Shown here one piece after another: positions 17,596-26,511 of a stretch of DNA of 64,000 nucleotides. The number at the start of each line of letters is the position of its first letter. Position 1 is the stretch's first letter. The notes below the pieces were generated by a model. The model made no database searches. It was not told the origin of the DNA and saw only the letters and a list, made by a program, of their open reading frames with translations. The translations under genes and the position numbers were made by a program. The stretch is from JADJLQ01 sp964405735 (lineage in GTDB: Bacteria; Bacteroidota; Bacteroidia; Chitinophagales; Saprospiraceae): positions 1-64,000 of the forward strand of contig CAYOPD010000006.1 in NCBI GenBank assembly GCA_964405735.1. Reading direction: 5' to 3'.

Positions 17596-18114
17596 ATGGA
17601 AAACCAGGTTTATTTTTCAGAAGTACAGCGTTTTAAAAAATGGTGGGTCTGGCTCATCCTGCTAACCATGATTGGTTTGTATTCCTATGGGGTGACCAGG
17701 CAAGTGTTTTTCAATCGGCCTTTCGGCCAAAAACCCATGTCAGACTCTATTTTACTTCTTACATTGGGTCTTATCGTTTTCATCTCAATCCTGGTCTACA
17801 ATATCCGGCTGGATACGGTGATCCGGAAAGATGGGGTCCAGGTGCGCTTTTTCCCTTTTCATTTCCACTACCGTTTTTTTTCATGGGATTCCATTCGCCA
17901 TTGGCAGGTACGCAAATACAATGCCATCATCGAATACGGGGGCTGGGGTTTCAGGCTCGGATTATTGGGCAAAGGCAAAGCCCTTTCGATCTCGGGAAAC
18001 CAGGGACTGCAGCTGGAATTCAATGATGATAAAAAATTGTTGATCGGGACACAGAAGCCCATTGAAATGGAGGAAGCCATTGTGCGGGCCCGGCAGCGTA
18101 CTGACCCGGAATAA
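17596..18114 (+). CDS. Small membrane protein with PH-like C-terminal domain
   Basis: A 172-residue protein I do not recognise with certainty. Two transmembrane helices at about residues 17-35 and 51-70 enclose a short loop. The remaining 100 residues are a soluble beta-rich domain with repeated aromatic pairs (FFPFHFHYRFFSWDSI) and GGWGFRLGLLGKGKALSISG, which recalls bacterial PH-like domains. It would sit at the cytoplasmic face of the inner membrane. The ATG at 17596 was chosen over the frame start at 17533 because TATTTTGG, a promoter-like box, lies 6 bases before it. Confidence 0.7.
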   Translation: MENQVYFSEVQRFKKWWVWLILLTMIGLYSYGVTRQVFFNRPFGQKPMSDSILLLTLGLIVFISILVYNIRLDTVIRKDGVQVRFFPFHFHYRFFSWDSIRHWQVRKYNAIIEYGGWGFRLGLLGKGKALSISGNQGLQLEFNDDKKLLIGTQKPIEMEEAIVRARQRTDPE

Positions 18115-18222
18115 CAGGTTTGCCAAAGATAGAGACCGGGAGATATCAAGATAAAAGTCCGGAAATTCGACCTTTGCAGTTGGATGCTCCATTTATCGTA
18201 ATCATTCATTTGAACCTTGACC

Positions 18223-20508
18223 GTGGGACATTTACCAAAATTGATTGAAGACCTGGCCCTGATCCTGATCGTGGGCGCCATGGTAACCTTATTGTTCAGG
18301 AGGATCCGGCAACCCCTGGTCCTGGGTTATATCCTGGCCGGTTTCCTGGTGGGGCCACACCTTTCCATGTTCCCCACTGTGGCGGATATGGAGAACGTGG
18401 AGACCCTGGCCGAAATCGGTGTGATCTTCCTGCTTTTCAGCCTTGGTCTCGAATTCAGCTTTAAAAAACTCATGCGCATCGGCGGCACGGCCTCCATCAC
18501 AGCGGGCATCGAAATCGTATTCATCACCCTCGCCGGATACATCACCGGAAAGCTGATGGGATGGACCACCATGGACAGCCTGTTTCTGGGGGGCATGCTG
18601 GCCAGTTCTTCCACGACCATCATCATTCGCGCTTTTGATGAACTGGGTGTGAAAACCAAACAATTCGCCCGCGTGGTTTTTGGAGTGCTCGTTGTGGAAG
18701 ACATCGTGGTGATCCTGCTGATGGTCGTTTTGTCGACGGTTGCAGTTACGAGGACCTTTGAAGGGACACAATTATTTTTCACCATTGCCAAGTTGTTGTT
18801 TTTTCTCATTCTTTGGTTTATCACCGGTATTTTTATTTTACCTACTTTTTTAAGGAGGGTCAGGACTTTACTGGATGAGGAGACCCTGCTTATCCTGGCC
18901 ATTGGCCTTTGCCTGGGCATGGTCGTATTGGCCACCCAGGTGGGTTTTTCAGCCGAACTGGGCGCCTTCATCATGGGCTCCATTCTTGCAGAAACGACCA
19001 AGGCCGAGAAAGTGGAACACCTGATCAAACCGGTCAAAGACCTGTTTGGCGCTGTTTTTTTTGTATCGGTAGGTATGCTGATCGATCCCGTCGCCATAAA
19101 AGAATATGGATGGGCGGTGATTCTGGTCTCCCTGTTGACCATTTTTGGAAAATTTTTGAGTACTGCTGCAGGTGCGCTGATATCAGGACAGACCCTCAAA
19201 CAATCGGTGCAGGTAGGGATGAGCATGGCCCAGATCGGGGAATTTGCTTTCATCGTAGCCACCCTGGGCCTGTCGCTGGGCGTAATCAGTGACTTCCTGT
19301 TTCCGGTTGCCGTGGGCGCCTCTGCCATCACTACCTTTACTACTCCCTATTTTATCCGTTATTCGGGGAAGGCATATGATCTGATTGCCGGATGGCTGCC
19401 ATCCCGTTGGCTGAATGCCCTGGACCGGTATGCTTACAGTACCCAGGTCACCCAGGTGGAAGGCACCTGGCAGGTCGCGGCCAAATCATACATCAATATC
19501 CTCCTGATCAACACGATTGTATTGGCCGCCATTCTTTTGCTTTCCGTCAGGTACCTGCTGCCTTTGTCGTTGGATTGGAGCGAAAATCAGACCGTGGGTC
19601 ATGGTTTTGCCCTGGGGCTAACCTTGTTGGTATCCTTGCCTTTTTTATGGGGCCTGATGGCCAAACGCCCGGGAAACATGACCTACCGCGAATTGTGGCT
19701 GAACCGTTCGGCCAGTTATGGTGCCCTGAGGATCATTGATATCCTGCGCATCATTGGCGGCATTTTGCTGATCGGATTTATCATTGACCAATTTTTTTCA
19801 ACCCTGGTATCCCTGATTGCCGTCCCCATGATCCTGGGAATGTTGTTGTTTTGGTCCAATAAAATTCAGGTTTTTTACAGCCGGCTGGAAGAACGTTTCC
19901 TGACCAATCTCAATGCCCGGGAGACGGCCGCCAAAGCAAACCTGACGGACGAGAAACGGTTGCACCAAAAATTTACGTCCTCCCTGAAACTATCCCCCTG
20001 GGACGTCCATTTGGTCGATCTGAAGGTAGACCCCCAGGCATACAGTGTAGGCAAATCTTTGCAGGATTTGGGGTGGCGGGAAAAATATGGAGTGAATGTG
20101 GCCTATATCCGCCGTGGTGATAAATTGATCTATGCGCCGGACAGAAACCAAAAAATTTACCCTCATGATCAATTGGGCATTATCGCAACGGATGAACAAA
20201 TCCAGCTTTTTAAGCCTTCATTCGATACCTGCGAATCGGTTGAACCCACTGAGCCGCACGTCGAAGACATTGTGCTTCAGAAAATTCAGGTGGATGACAG
20301 CAATCAACTGTCAGGCCAGACCATTCGCAATTCAGAGATCCGGGAAAAAACCAAAGGGCTGGTCATTGGGATTGAACGTGGAAGCGAACGAATGATCAAT
20401 CCACGGTCCGATGTCCGCTTTGAAGACGGAGACATCGTCTGGCTGGTAGGAGAAAGACATAGGATCCACGACCAGTTTTCCATCATGGCTCCGGTCCAGG
20501 AACATTGA
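18223..20508 (+). CDS. CPA2-family cation:proton antiporter with RCK domain
   Basis: A protein of about 761 residues. The N-terminal 390 residues form a Na+/H+ exchanger fold with about 12 helices; LGYILAGFLVGPHL, LFSLGLEFSFKKL, LASSSTTIIIRAFDELG and GFSAELGAFIMGSIL are typical of KefB/YbaL-type proteins. About residues 425-550 hold four more hydrophobic spans, a common feature of Bacteroidota members. The C-terminal 200 residues carry two TrkA-C-like segments, each with a conserved GDxL/GDIV turn, which would bind a ligand that gates the transporter. K+ or Na+ efflux in exchange for protons is likely. The GTG at 18223 gives the usual N-terminus MGHLPxLIEDLA; a TTG six bases upstream is possible. 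Confidence 0.9.
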   Translation: MGHLPKLIEDLALILIVGAMVTLLFRRIRQPLVLGYILAGFLVGPHLSMFPTVADMENVETLAEIGVIFLLFSLGLEFSFKKLMRIGGTASITAGIEIVFITLAGYITGKLMGWTTMDSLFLGGMLASSSTTIIIRAFDELGVKTKQFARVVFGVLVVEDIVVILLMVVLSTVAVTRTFEGTQLFFTIAKLLFFLILWFITGIFILPTFLRRVRTLLDEETLLILAIGLCLGMVVLATQVGFSAELGAFIMGSILAETTKAEKVEHLIKPVKDLFGAVFFVSVGMLIDPVAIKEYGWAVILVSLLTIFGKFLSTAAGALISGQTLKQSVQVGMSMAQIGEFAFIVATLGLSLGVISDFLFPVAVGASAITTFTTPYFIRYSGKAYDLIAGWLPSRWLNALDRYAYSTQVTQVEGTWQVAAKSYINILLINTIVLAAILLLSVRYLLPLSLDWSENQTVGHGFALGLTLLVSLPFLWGLMAKRPGNMTYRELWLNRSASYGALRIIDILRIIGGILLIGFIIDQFFSTLVSLIAVPMILGMLLFWSNKIQVFYSRLEERFLTNLNARETAAKANLTDEKRLHQKFTSSLKLSPWDVHLVDLKVDPQAYSVGKSLQDLGWREKYGVNVAYIRRGDKLIYAPDRNQKIYPHDQLGIIATDEQIQLFKPSFDTCESVEPTEPHVEDIVLQKIQVDDSNQLSGQTIRNSEIREKTKGLVIGIERGSERMINPRSDVRFEDGDIVWLVGERHRIHDQFSIMAPVQEH

Positions 20509-20608
20509 TGGATTCAGCTCCTTAATGCAACCTGGCCCGCAGATTTGTATTTGGAGTTGATTCTTATTAATTTGAGCTATTAGGATTTTTAGCCCCTCTT
20601 ATAGTATC

Positions 20609-21412
20609 ATGTCTGCAAATAAAATGGTCAACCGGTTCCGTCGTCAAATGGACTTGTTTTACAGGTGTTTGGCAAAAACAAGGATTACCCTGACTATGGA
20701 GAATATCCACCGCCTCCGGGTAGCCATCAAGAATCTCCGTTCGCTCCTGGTTTTATTGGACAAGGCATGCGGAGGCGCGCTGAAAAAGAAAGATCATTTG
20801 AAGATCTATGCGCCCTTGTTTAGATTAGCCGGCCAGGTGAGGGACATCCAGATCAGCCTGGGCCTTCTGAAATCCAACAGCGCGTCCTACCTGGTTCCTT
20901 ATAAAAAATACATGGGCCAGAAGCTCAGACTGAAACTCCGCCTCCTGCAGGCCGAAACCCAGGCCATCGACCTTAGCCGGCTGGATAAACTCAATGCTGC
21001 ACTGGTCAAAAATCTGGAAGTCCTGCATCCGGGATCAATGCCTGAGCGGACCGATGCCCTGATCAGCCATGTTCTGAGGCGTGTACATGCCCTGTCGCTA
21101 AAACCCAGGGATCTTAAGACCCTTCACGATATCCGCATTTTACTCAAAACGGTGCAGGAAAACCTGGGCATCCTCCTGCGGATAAAACCATCACCGGGAT
21201 GGAGATCGATGGATAAAAAACTGAGCCCCTTGTACAATGCCCTAGGAAAATGGCATGACGAAGCTTTATTGATCAAATCCATTAAAGCCTTCCTGCTTAA
21301 AGCCGGCCCTGGCAAGGTGTATTTGGAACGACTGGGCAACAGGTTGAAGAAGAAAAACAAAACCAGGGAGGACAAGATCTATAAACTGCTTCACCGTATA
21401 CCAAGCCGGTAA
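20609..21412 (+). CDS. CHAD domain protein
   Basis: A 267-residue, strongly basic, all-helical protein. The two half-domains of CHAD are visible, each with the conserved His-Arg pattern: IHRLRVAIKNLRSLL near residue 32 and LHDIRILLKTVQENL near residue 172. CHAD domains bind inorganic polyphosphate through these basic residues and some sit on polyphosphate granules. There is no fused CYTH triphosphatase domain. Its neighbours give no functional hint. The long Lys/Arg-rich C-terminus (RLKKKNKTRED) fits polyanion binding. Confidence 0.88.
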   Translation: MSANKMVNRFRRQMDLFYRCLAKTRITLTMENIHRLRVAIKNLRSLLVLLDKACGGALKKKDHLKIYAPLFRLAGQVRDIQISLGLLKSNSASYLVPYKKYMGQKLRLKLRLLQAETQAIDLSRLDKLNAALVKNLEVLHPGSMPERTDALISHVLRRVHALSLKPRDLKTLHDIRILLKTVQENLGILLRIKPSPGWRSMDKKLSPLYNALGKWHDEALLIKSIKAFLLKAGPGKVYLERLGNRLKKKNKTREDKIYKLLHRIPSR

Positions 21413-21533
21413 AATCGCAGGCCCATCGTAAATGAAACAGGAATTCAACTAATACTTCAACTTCATGCCTATTTGAAATATACAGAACTATAAGTTATTT
21501 TGAGGACGCTGAAAACGCTTAATCTTATATACG

Positions 21534-22886
21534 ATGAATACAAAATCTTCAAGGTCCCGCCGCCGTTTCATCCGGACTTCCGTTGCCGGAGCCGGCTTGT
21601 TGGCAGGAGGGGTGCTTCCCGGCTTTTCCGCCTCAAGTTACCGGAGGATCCCCGGCGCCAATGAAAAAATCAGGGCCTCGGTCATGGGTGTCAACAGCAG
21701 GGGTTTCGCCCTCGCCCAGAATTTTGCCTACCAGGATGCCTGCGATGTGGTCCATATCTGCGATGTCGATCGTCGGGCTGCCGACAAATGCATCAAAGGC
21801 CTCGAAAGCATCCAGGACCTGAAACCCAAAGCTTATGGGGATTTCAGAAAATCTTTGGAGAGCAGTGAAGTGGATGTCCTGGTGGTTGCCGCCCCCGACC
21901 ATTGGCATGCGCCTGCGGCCCTGCTCGCTTTGCAGGCAGGCAAACATGTTTATCTCGAAAAACCCTGCAGCCACAATCCGCAGGAGGGTGAAATCCTGGT
22001 GAAGGCTGCCATGAAGTATAAAAAGTCTATACAGATGGGAAACCAGCGACGCTCCTGGCCCAATGTGATGGAGGGCATCGCGGAACTGAAAAATGGCATC
22101 ATCGGCAGGCCTTATTTTGGCAAAGGCTGGTATACCAACAACCGGGAATCCATAGGTATTGGTAAACCCGCCGCCGTCCCGGACTGGCTCGACTGGGATC
22201 TCTGGCAGGGCCCCGCACCGCGGAAACCTTATCAGAACAATGTGGTGCATTACAACTGGCATTGGTTTTGGAATTGGGGCACCGGCGAAGCGCTCAACAA
22301 TGGTACCCATATGATCGATCTGCTGCGCTGGGGGCTTGGGGTCGACTTTCCGGTGAAAGTGAGTTCAAATGGCGGCAGGTTCCATTTTAAAGACGATTGG
22401 GAAACCCCGGACACCCAGGTCATCAACCTGGACTTCAAAGAAGGTGCTTCAATGAGCTGGGAAGGCAGGAGCTGCAACGGCAGACACATCGAAGGCAGCT
22501 CGGTCGGGGTGATCTTTTACGGAGAAAATGGCGCTTTATTTATCCCAAGTGGAAATGAATACCGGGTATACGATTTGAAAAATAAACTGGTCAAAGAAAA
22601 AAAGGATAGCCGTCCTGTGGACCCCAGGGATCTGGCAAATCCGGCGGGACATCTCGACGCCCTTCACATCCTTAATTTTTTCGACAACATTTCTAAAGGA
22701 GAAAAACTGAAATCCGATATCGATTCTGGCCACAAGAGCACCTTGCTGGTGCAGTTGGGCAATATTGCGCAACGGGTAGGGCATTCCCTGGAAATCAATC
22801 CTCAAAACGGGCATATTCTGGGTGATGTGGCCGCACAAAAGCTTTGGTCGAGGGAATATGAAAGAGGCTGGGAAATGAAGTTGTAA
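21534..22886 (+). CDS. Exported Gfo/Idh/MocA dehydrogenase (Tat signal)
   Basis: A 450-residue oxidoreductase. The N-terminus, RSRRRFIRTSVAGAGLLAGG, is a twin-arginine signal, so it is exported folded with its nicotinamide cofactor. The Rossmann domain lacks a classic GxGxxG, having SVMGVNSRGFALA; the family Lys is in YLEKPCSHNPQ. The C-terminal domain has VVHYNWHWFWNWGTGEALNNG and KDDWETPDTQVINL. It is closely related to the protein at 42160-43473 (shared blocks NWHWFW-WGTGEA-NNGTH and KDDWETPDTQ). Members oxidise or reduce sugars at C3 or C1. It is the first gene of a five-gene amino-sugar operon. Confidence 0.9.
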   Translation: MNTKSSRSRRRFIRTSVAGAGLLAGGVLPGFSASSYRRIPGANEKIRASVMGVNSRGFALAQNFAYQDACDVVHICDVDRRAADKCIKGLESIQDLKPKAYGDFRKSLESSEVDVLVVAAPDHWHAPAALLALQAGKHVYLEKPCSHNPQEGEILVKAAMKYKKSIQMGNQRRSWPNVMEGIAELKNGIIGRPYFGKGWYTNNRESIGIGKPAAVPDWLDWDLWQGPAPRKPYQNNVVHYNWHWFWNWGTGEALNNGTHMIDLLRWGLGVDFPVKVSSNGGRFHFKDDWETPDTQVINLDFKEGASMSWEGRSCNGRHIEGSSVGVIFYGENGALFIPSGNEYRVYDLKNKLVKEKKDSRPVDPRDLANPAGHLDALHILNFFDNISKGEKLKSDIDSGHKSTLLVQLGNIAQRVGHSLEINPQNGHILGDVAAQKLWSREYERGWEMKL

Positions 22887-22944
22887 TCGCAGATGCATCT
22901 CCAGGCAGCCTCTCCAATCATTCAAATAACCGCAACCACATCAA

Positions 22945-23919
22945 ATGAAATCAAGAAGGAAATTTATAAAGACCCTGGGAGCAGGAGCATTCCTGGCCCC
23001 GACCATTTTACCGGGCCTGAAGGATAATACCGGAAGGATGGCCTTTAAACCCATTCGTATCGGGATCATCGGGGCGGAAAATTCACATACCGCCGCCTTT
23101 GGCAAATTATTCAATATCGATAAAAAATTTCCCGGGGTGGAGGTGACGATGGTTTGGGGAGAAACCGATGAATATGCCCAAAAGTCCATGAAAGCGGGCA
23201 ATATCCCAATCCAGGTCAAAGACCCGGCTGAAATGATGGGGAAGATCGATGCCCTCATCGTGGACCATCGCCATGCCAAATACCATCTTGAACCGGCCCG
23301 GCCTTTTGTGGAAGCCGGGATCCCGTCCTTCATCGATAAACCCTTTTGTTACCGGGCCTCGGAAGGATTGGCCTTTCTTCAAATGGCGAGGAAAAGGGGG
23401 ACTGCAGTGACTTCTTACAGTTCCATAGCACACAGCGATACTACACTGGACCTGAGAGCGCAGGTAAATGCCATGCCGGATATCAGCCAGGTCATCATTA
23501 CCGGTCCCGTTGACCCGGACTCGCCATATGGCGGGATCTTCTTTTATGGGGTACATATGGTAGAGCCGCTGATGGCGGTTTTCGGGGAAGACATCCAGGC
23601 GGTAAAGGTCAGCCGTGGTGGAAAAGCAGGGAATGCTCTATTGAAATTCACCTCCGGGCTCACCGCCACTTTTATTTTTAAAACCAAAGCTTACGGATGG
23701 GAAACCTATGTGGAGACCAGCAAAGCCATGATCGAGCTTAAACCCAAGGTAAAAGAGAAAGACCCACCCAGGGCGGATGCCGATATGGTCGAAATGTTCT
23801 CGACAGGAAAAGAACCCAGGTCACATCAGAGCATACTGAATGGAATATCTGTCCTGGAAGCCCTGGAAAAATCAGTCCAGACCGAAAAATGGACAGATGT
23901 GGAATACCTGAACATCTGA
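22945..23919 (+). CDS. Gfo/Idh/MocA-family protein (Tat-like signal)
   Basis: A 324-residue paralogue with N-terminus MKSRRKFIKTLGAGAFLAP, a twin-arginine signal. The Rossmann segment is IRIGIIGAENSHTAAFGKLF, where the glycine loop is reduced, and the family Lys is in PSFIDKPFCYRASEG. The His-containing active-site block FFYGVHMVEPLMAVFGE follows at about 196-212. It is shorter than the first paralogue because the C-terminal extension is missing. The spacing of 58 bases to the preceding gene and 9 bases to the NagA-like gene indicates one operon. Substrate unknown; a partner role with the first dehydrogenase is possible. Confidence 0.85.
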   Translation: MKSRRKFIKTLGAGAFLAPTILPGLKDNTGRMAFKPIRIGIIGAENSHTAAFGKLFNIDKKFPGVEVTMVWGETDEYAQKSMKAGNIPIQVKDPAEMMGKIDALIVDHRHAKYHLEPARPFVEAGIPSFIDKPFCYRASEGLAFLQMARKRGTAVTSYSSIAHSDTTLDLRAQVNAMPDISQVIITGPVDPDSPYGGIFFYGVHMVEPLMAVFGEDIQAVKVSRGGKAGNALLKFTSGLTATFIFKTKAYGWETYVETSKAMIELKPKVKEKDPPRADADMVEMFSTGKEPRSHQSILNGISVLEALEKSVQTEKWTDVEYLNI

Positions 23920-23928
23920 GGATGAGTT

Positions 23929-25176
23929 ATGAAAGGGAAAATGCGTATTCCGTCCATCCTGGCCGTTCCGGTTTTTGTATTATTATCTGCCCTGATGAAT
24001 GAATGGACCGCCCAGGAAGCAGTCGAAGGCTTGCATTATGCAACCGGCCAACCGGTCCGCATTGAGTTCAGCGGAAGCAAAATTAAATCAATCAAAAAAA
24101 TCAAAAAGTTGTCCGGCCCGGCCAGGGTGTATCTAGCGCCCGGTTTTTTTGATAACCAGGTAAACGGATTTGCAGGCATTTCCTTTTCCTTTGGAAACAG
24201 CGACCTGAGGCCGGATGATATCCTGAAGGCGACCCGGGAGTTATGGAAAAAAGGAGTGACCTCCTATTTGCCCACCCTGACGACCCATAGCCACGAAGTA
24301 CTGATGAAGAACTTCGAAGTACTGAGCCAGACTTATTCGGGGGATTCTCTGCTGGGGTCCATACCGGGCTTTCATCTGGAAGGTCCCTATATCAATCCGG
24401 AAGACGGCTACCGTGGAGCCCATCCCAAAGCCTTCGTACGCCTTCCGGATTGGGATGAGTTTATGAAATTATACCATGCCTCCGGAAAGAAAATTTTGCA
24501 GGTAACCCTTGCCCCTGAATTGGATGGGGCCATGGATTTTATTAAAAAATGTAAGGAATTGGGCGTCACGGTTGCCATCGGACATCACAATGCCAACCGG
24601 AGCCAGGTGGATGAAGCCGTTAAATATGGGGCCAGGATAGTCACCCATTTGGGAAATGGTTGTGCGAATACGATCAACCGGCATATCAATCCCTTGTGGC
24701 CGCAACTGTCCAATGACGGACTCATGATCAGCATCATCTGCGATGGATTCCATTTAAATGAAGAAGAGATCCGCGTTTTTTACAAAGTAAAAGGACCGGG
24801 CATGACGGTCATTACGTCAGACGTCACCAGTTACGCCGCCCTCGAGCCCGGAGAATACAAAACCCAGACCGGGGAGACGATTGAACTTACTCGGGAAGGA
24901 ATGCTGAGGTATCCCGCGCAAAATGTGATGTATGGTTCCGCCTCGCCCATCACCAAAGGGGTGGGCCACATCATGAAAGCGACCGGATGCTCCCTGTCAG
25001 AAGCAGTTCAAATGGCCAGCACCAACCCGGCGCAACTTTACGGCCTTACCGATCGGGGAAAACTGGAAAAAGGCCTGCGCGGAGACCTGGTCTTGTTTAC
25101 CCTGGAAGATTTTAATATCACGATTCAAAAGACCTATGTTCAGGGGATACGGGTGTATGACCGCAATCATCCTTAA
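23929..25176 (+). CDS. Exported NagA-like amidohydrolase
   Basis: A 415-residue metal-dependent amidohydrolase related to N-acetylglucosamine-6-phosphate deacetylase. FDNQVNGFAG (75-83) is the Q-x-N-G metal-site variant, FHLEGPYI (148-155) supplies the metal-binding Glu, GHH (218-220) and THLGN (239-243) supply His, and SDV (297-299) the catalytic Asp. Two points are unlike typical NagA: a hydrophobic N-terminus (IPSILAVPVFVLLSALM) that looks like a Sec signal, and the change of the usual HLFNAM phosphate/sugar loop to HLGNGCAN. A periplasmic location would not meet a phosphorylated substrate, so an unphosphorylated N-acetyl sugar or related amide is possible. It lies between two dehydrogenases and an odd Nramp-fold transporter. 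Confidence 0.83.
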   Translation: MKGKMRIPSILAVPVFVLLSALMNEWTAQEAVEGLHYATGQPVRIEFSGSKIKSIKKIKKLSGPARVYLAPGFFDNQVNGFAGISFSFGNSDLRPDDILKATRELWKKGVTSYLPTLTTHSHEVLMKNFEVLSQTYSGDSLLGSIPGFHLEGPYINPEDGYRGAHPKAFVRLPDWDEFMKLYHASGKKILQVTLAPELDGAMDFIKKCKELGVTVAIGHHNANRSQVDEAVKYGARIVTHLGNGCANTINRHINPLWPQLSNDGLMISIICDGFHLNEEEIRVFYKVKGPGMTVITSDVTSYAALEPGEYKTQTGETIELTREGMLRYPAQNVMYGSASPITKGVGHIMKATGCSLSEAVQMASTNPAQLYGLTDRGKLEKGLRGDLVLFTLEDFNITIQKTYVQGIRVYDRNHP

Positions 25177-25220
25177 TACGGTTGATTTTGCCGGAAACCC
25201 GAATACCACAAAGTGCCATC

Positions 25221-26456
25221 ATGAAAAATCTATTTAAAAAAATCTCACTAGCCCTTGCTGCGGTCGGGCCGGGACTGTTTTTAATTGGTTATAATATTGG
25301 GACCGGGAGTGTCACGACTATGGCCAAATCGGGAGCGGACCATGGGATGTCCCTTTTCTGGGCCCTGGTCCTGTCCTGCGTCTTTACCTATATCCTGATG
25401 GTGGCTTATGGAAGGTTGACCCTGGTAACCGGCAGGACCCCGCTTTTTAATTTTAAACATGAATTCAAATATGGGTGGATCCTGGCTTTGTATGTCCTGA
25501 TGGCCCTGGTGGTGGGAGAGTTGTTTGCGCTGATCGGAGTCACGGGTATTGTGGCCGATCTGTTGCAGGAAGGCATTAGAATCGTTTCGGGCGGAACGGT
25601 CATTCACACCGGGTGGATCATCCTGGTCATTGTGATCCTGATGTATATTCTGTTGTGGTTTGGACGGTACAAACAGTTTGAAAAAGTGCTCACGGCCATC
25701 GTGGTATTGATGGGGCTTTGTTTTGTGCTTGTCTTTTTTATGCTGAAACCGGACCTGGCCAGCATCCTTCTCGGAATGGTTCCCCGGATCCCGGACACAC
25801 CGGGAGCGCTTGGACTGATCGCGGCGATGGCTGGCACCACCTGTTCGGCCGCCGTGTTTATTGTTCGTGGTACGGTGGTCGCAGAGAAAGGCTGGACGGT
25901 GAAAGACCTGCCGGCTGAAAAAAGAGATTCATTCGTATCCGCGTTCATGATGTTGTTTCTAAGCGGTATCATCATGGCGGTTTCCGCGGGTACCCTTCAT
26001 GTCATGGGCTTGAAACTCAACAATACCGTCGAGATGATCCACCTTTTCCAGCCCCTGGGTGGTAAGGCCGCGGCACTGATCCTCATTCTGGGTGTGACCG
26101 GAGCCGGACTTTCGACGATCTTCCCTATTGTGCTCATCGCGCCCTGGCTGGTCAGTGATTATTTGGGTAAACCAAGGGACCTCCGGTCTCCCATGTTCCG
26201 CTGGCTGATTTTATTGGGTTTGTTTTTTGCTTTCGGCACCTTGTTCCTTGAACAAAAAGCCCCTGCCCTCATGATTTTTTCACAGGCTTTCCAGGCTTGT
26301 ATATTGCCCGCGGTGGCCATTCCCGCCTTTATTCTTCTGAACCGGCAAAACACCATGAAGGAGTTCACCGCCGGATGGAAAATGAACCTGGGGGTCATTG
26401 CGGTCATCCTGTTTTCATTTCTCACCACCTGGTTTGCAATACTCGATATATTTTAG
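25221..26456 (+). CDS. Nramp-fold transporter without the metal-binding motifs
   Basis: A 411-residue membrane protein with about 11 helices. The start VGPGLFLIGYNIGTGSVTT aligns with TM1 of Nramp proteins, but the metal-binding DPGN is GTGS (27-30). In TM6 the MPH motif is replaced in AGTTCSAAVF (204-213). The ligands that hold Mn2+ or Fe2+ are thus absent, so a metal substrate is unlikely. The fold is that of the APC/LeuT superfamily, which also carries organic solutes. It lies between a NagA-like and a NagB-type gene, which points to an amino-sugar derivative. The start at 25221 is preferred over 25182. A heptamer repeat begins at its TAG stop. Confidence 0.85.
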   Translation: MKNLFKKISLALAAVGPGLFLIGYNIGTGSVTTMAKSGADHGMSLFWALVLSCVFTYILMVAYGRLTLVTGRTPLFNFKHEFKYGWILALYVLMALVVGELFALIGVTGIVADLLQEGIRIVSGGTVIHTGWIILVIVILMYILLWFGRYKQFEKVLTAIVVLMGLCFVLVFFMLKPDLASILLGMVPRIPDTPGALGLIAAMAGTTCSAAVFIVRGTVVAEKGWTVKDLPAEKRDSFVSAFMMLFLSGIIMAVSAGTLHVMGLKLNNTVEMIHLFQPLGGKAAALILILGVTGAGLSTIFPIVLIAPWLVSDYLGKPRDLRSPMFRWLILLGLFFAFGTLFLEQKAPALMIFSQAFQACILPAVAIPAFILLNRQNTMKEFTAGWKMNLGVIAVILFSFLTTWFAILDIF

Positions 26457-26477
26457 TGTAGTCAGGAGTCAGTGATC
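26455..26477. repeat. AGTCAGN tandem repeat at a stop codon
   Basis: AGTGTAGTCAGGAGTCAGTG begins inside the TAG of the transporter gene. Two clean AGTCAGN heptamers follow. The same unit is used at 4949 and 53922. Confidence 0.55.
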
Positions 26478-26511
26478 AACCGGTTGTCTTTTAAAATGCG
26501 GAATTGAAATA

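Noticed and set aside
18124..18131. Minus-strand TATCTTTG promoter-like box
   Set aside because: No minus-strand gene begins downstream; the nearest frames are shadows of the small membrane protein gene.
18327..19331. Long antisense frame of 334 codons opposite the CPA2 antiporter
   Set aside because: It is a mirror of the real gene: low-complexity Met/Thr/Ser-rich product without domain features, while the plus strand has a complete transporter.
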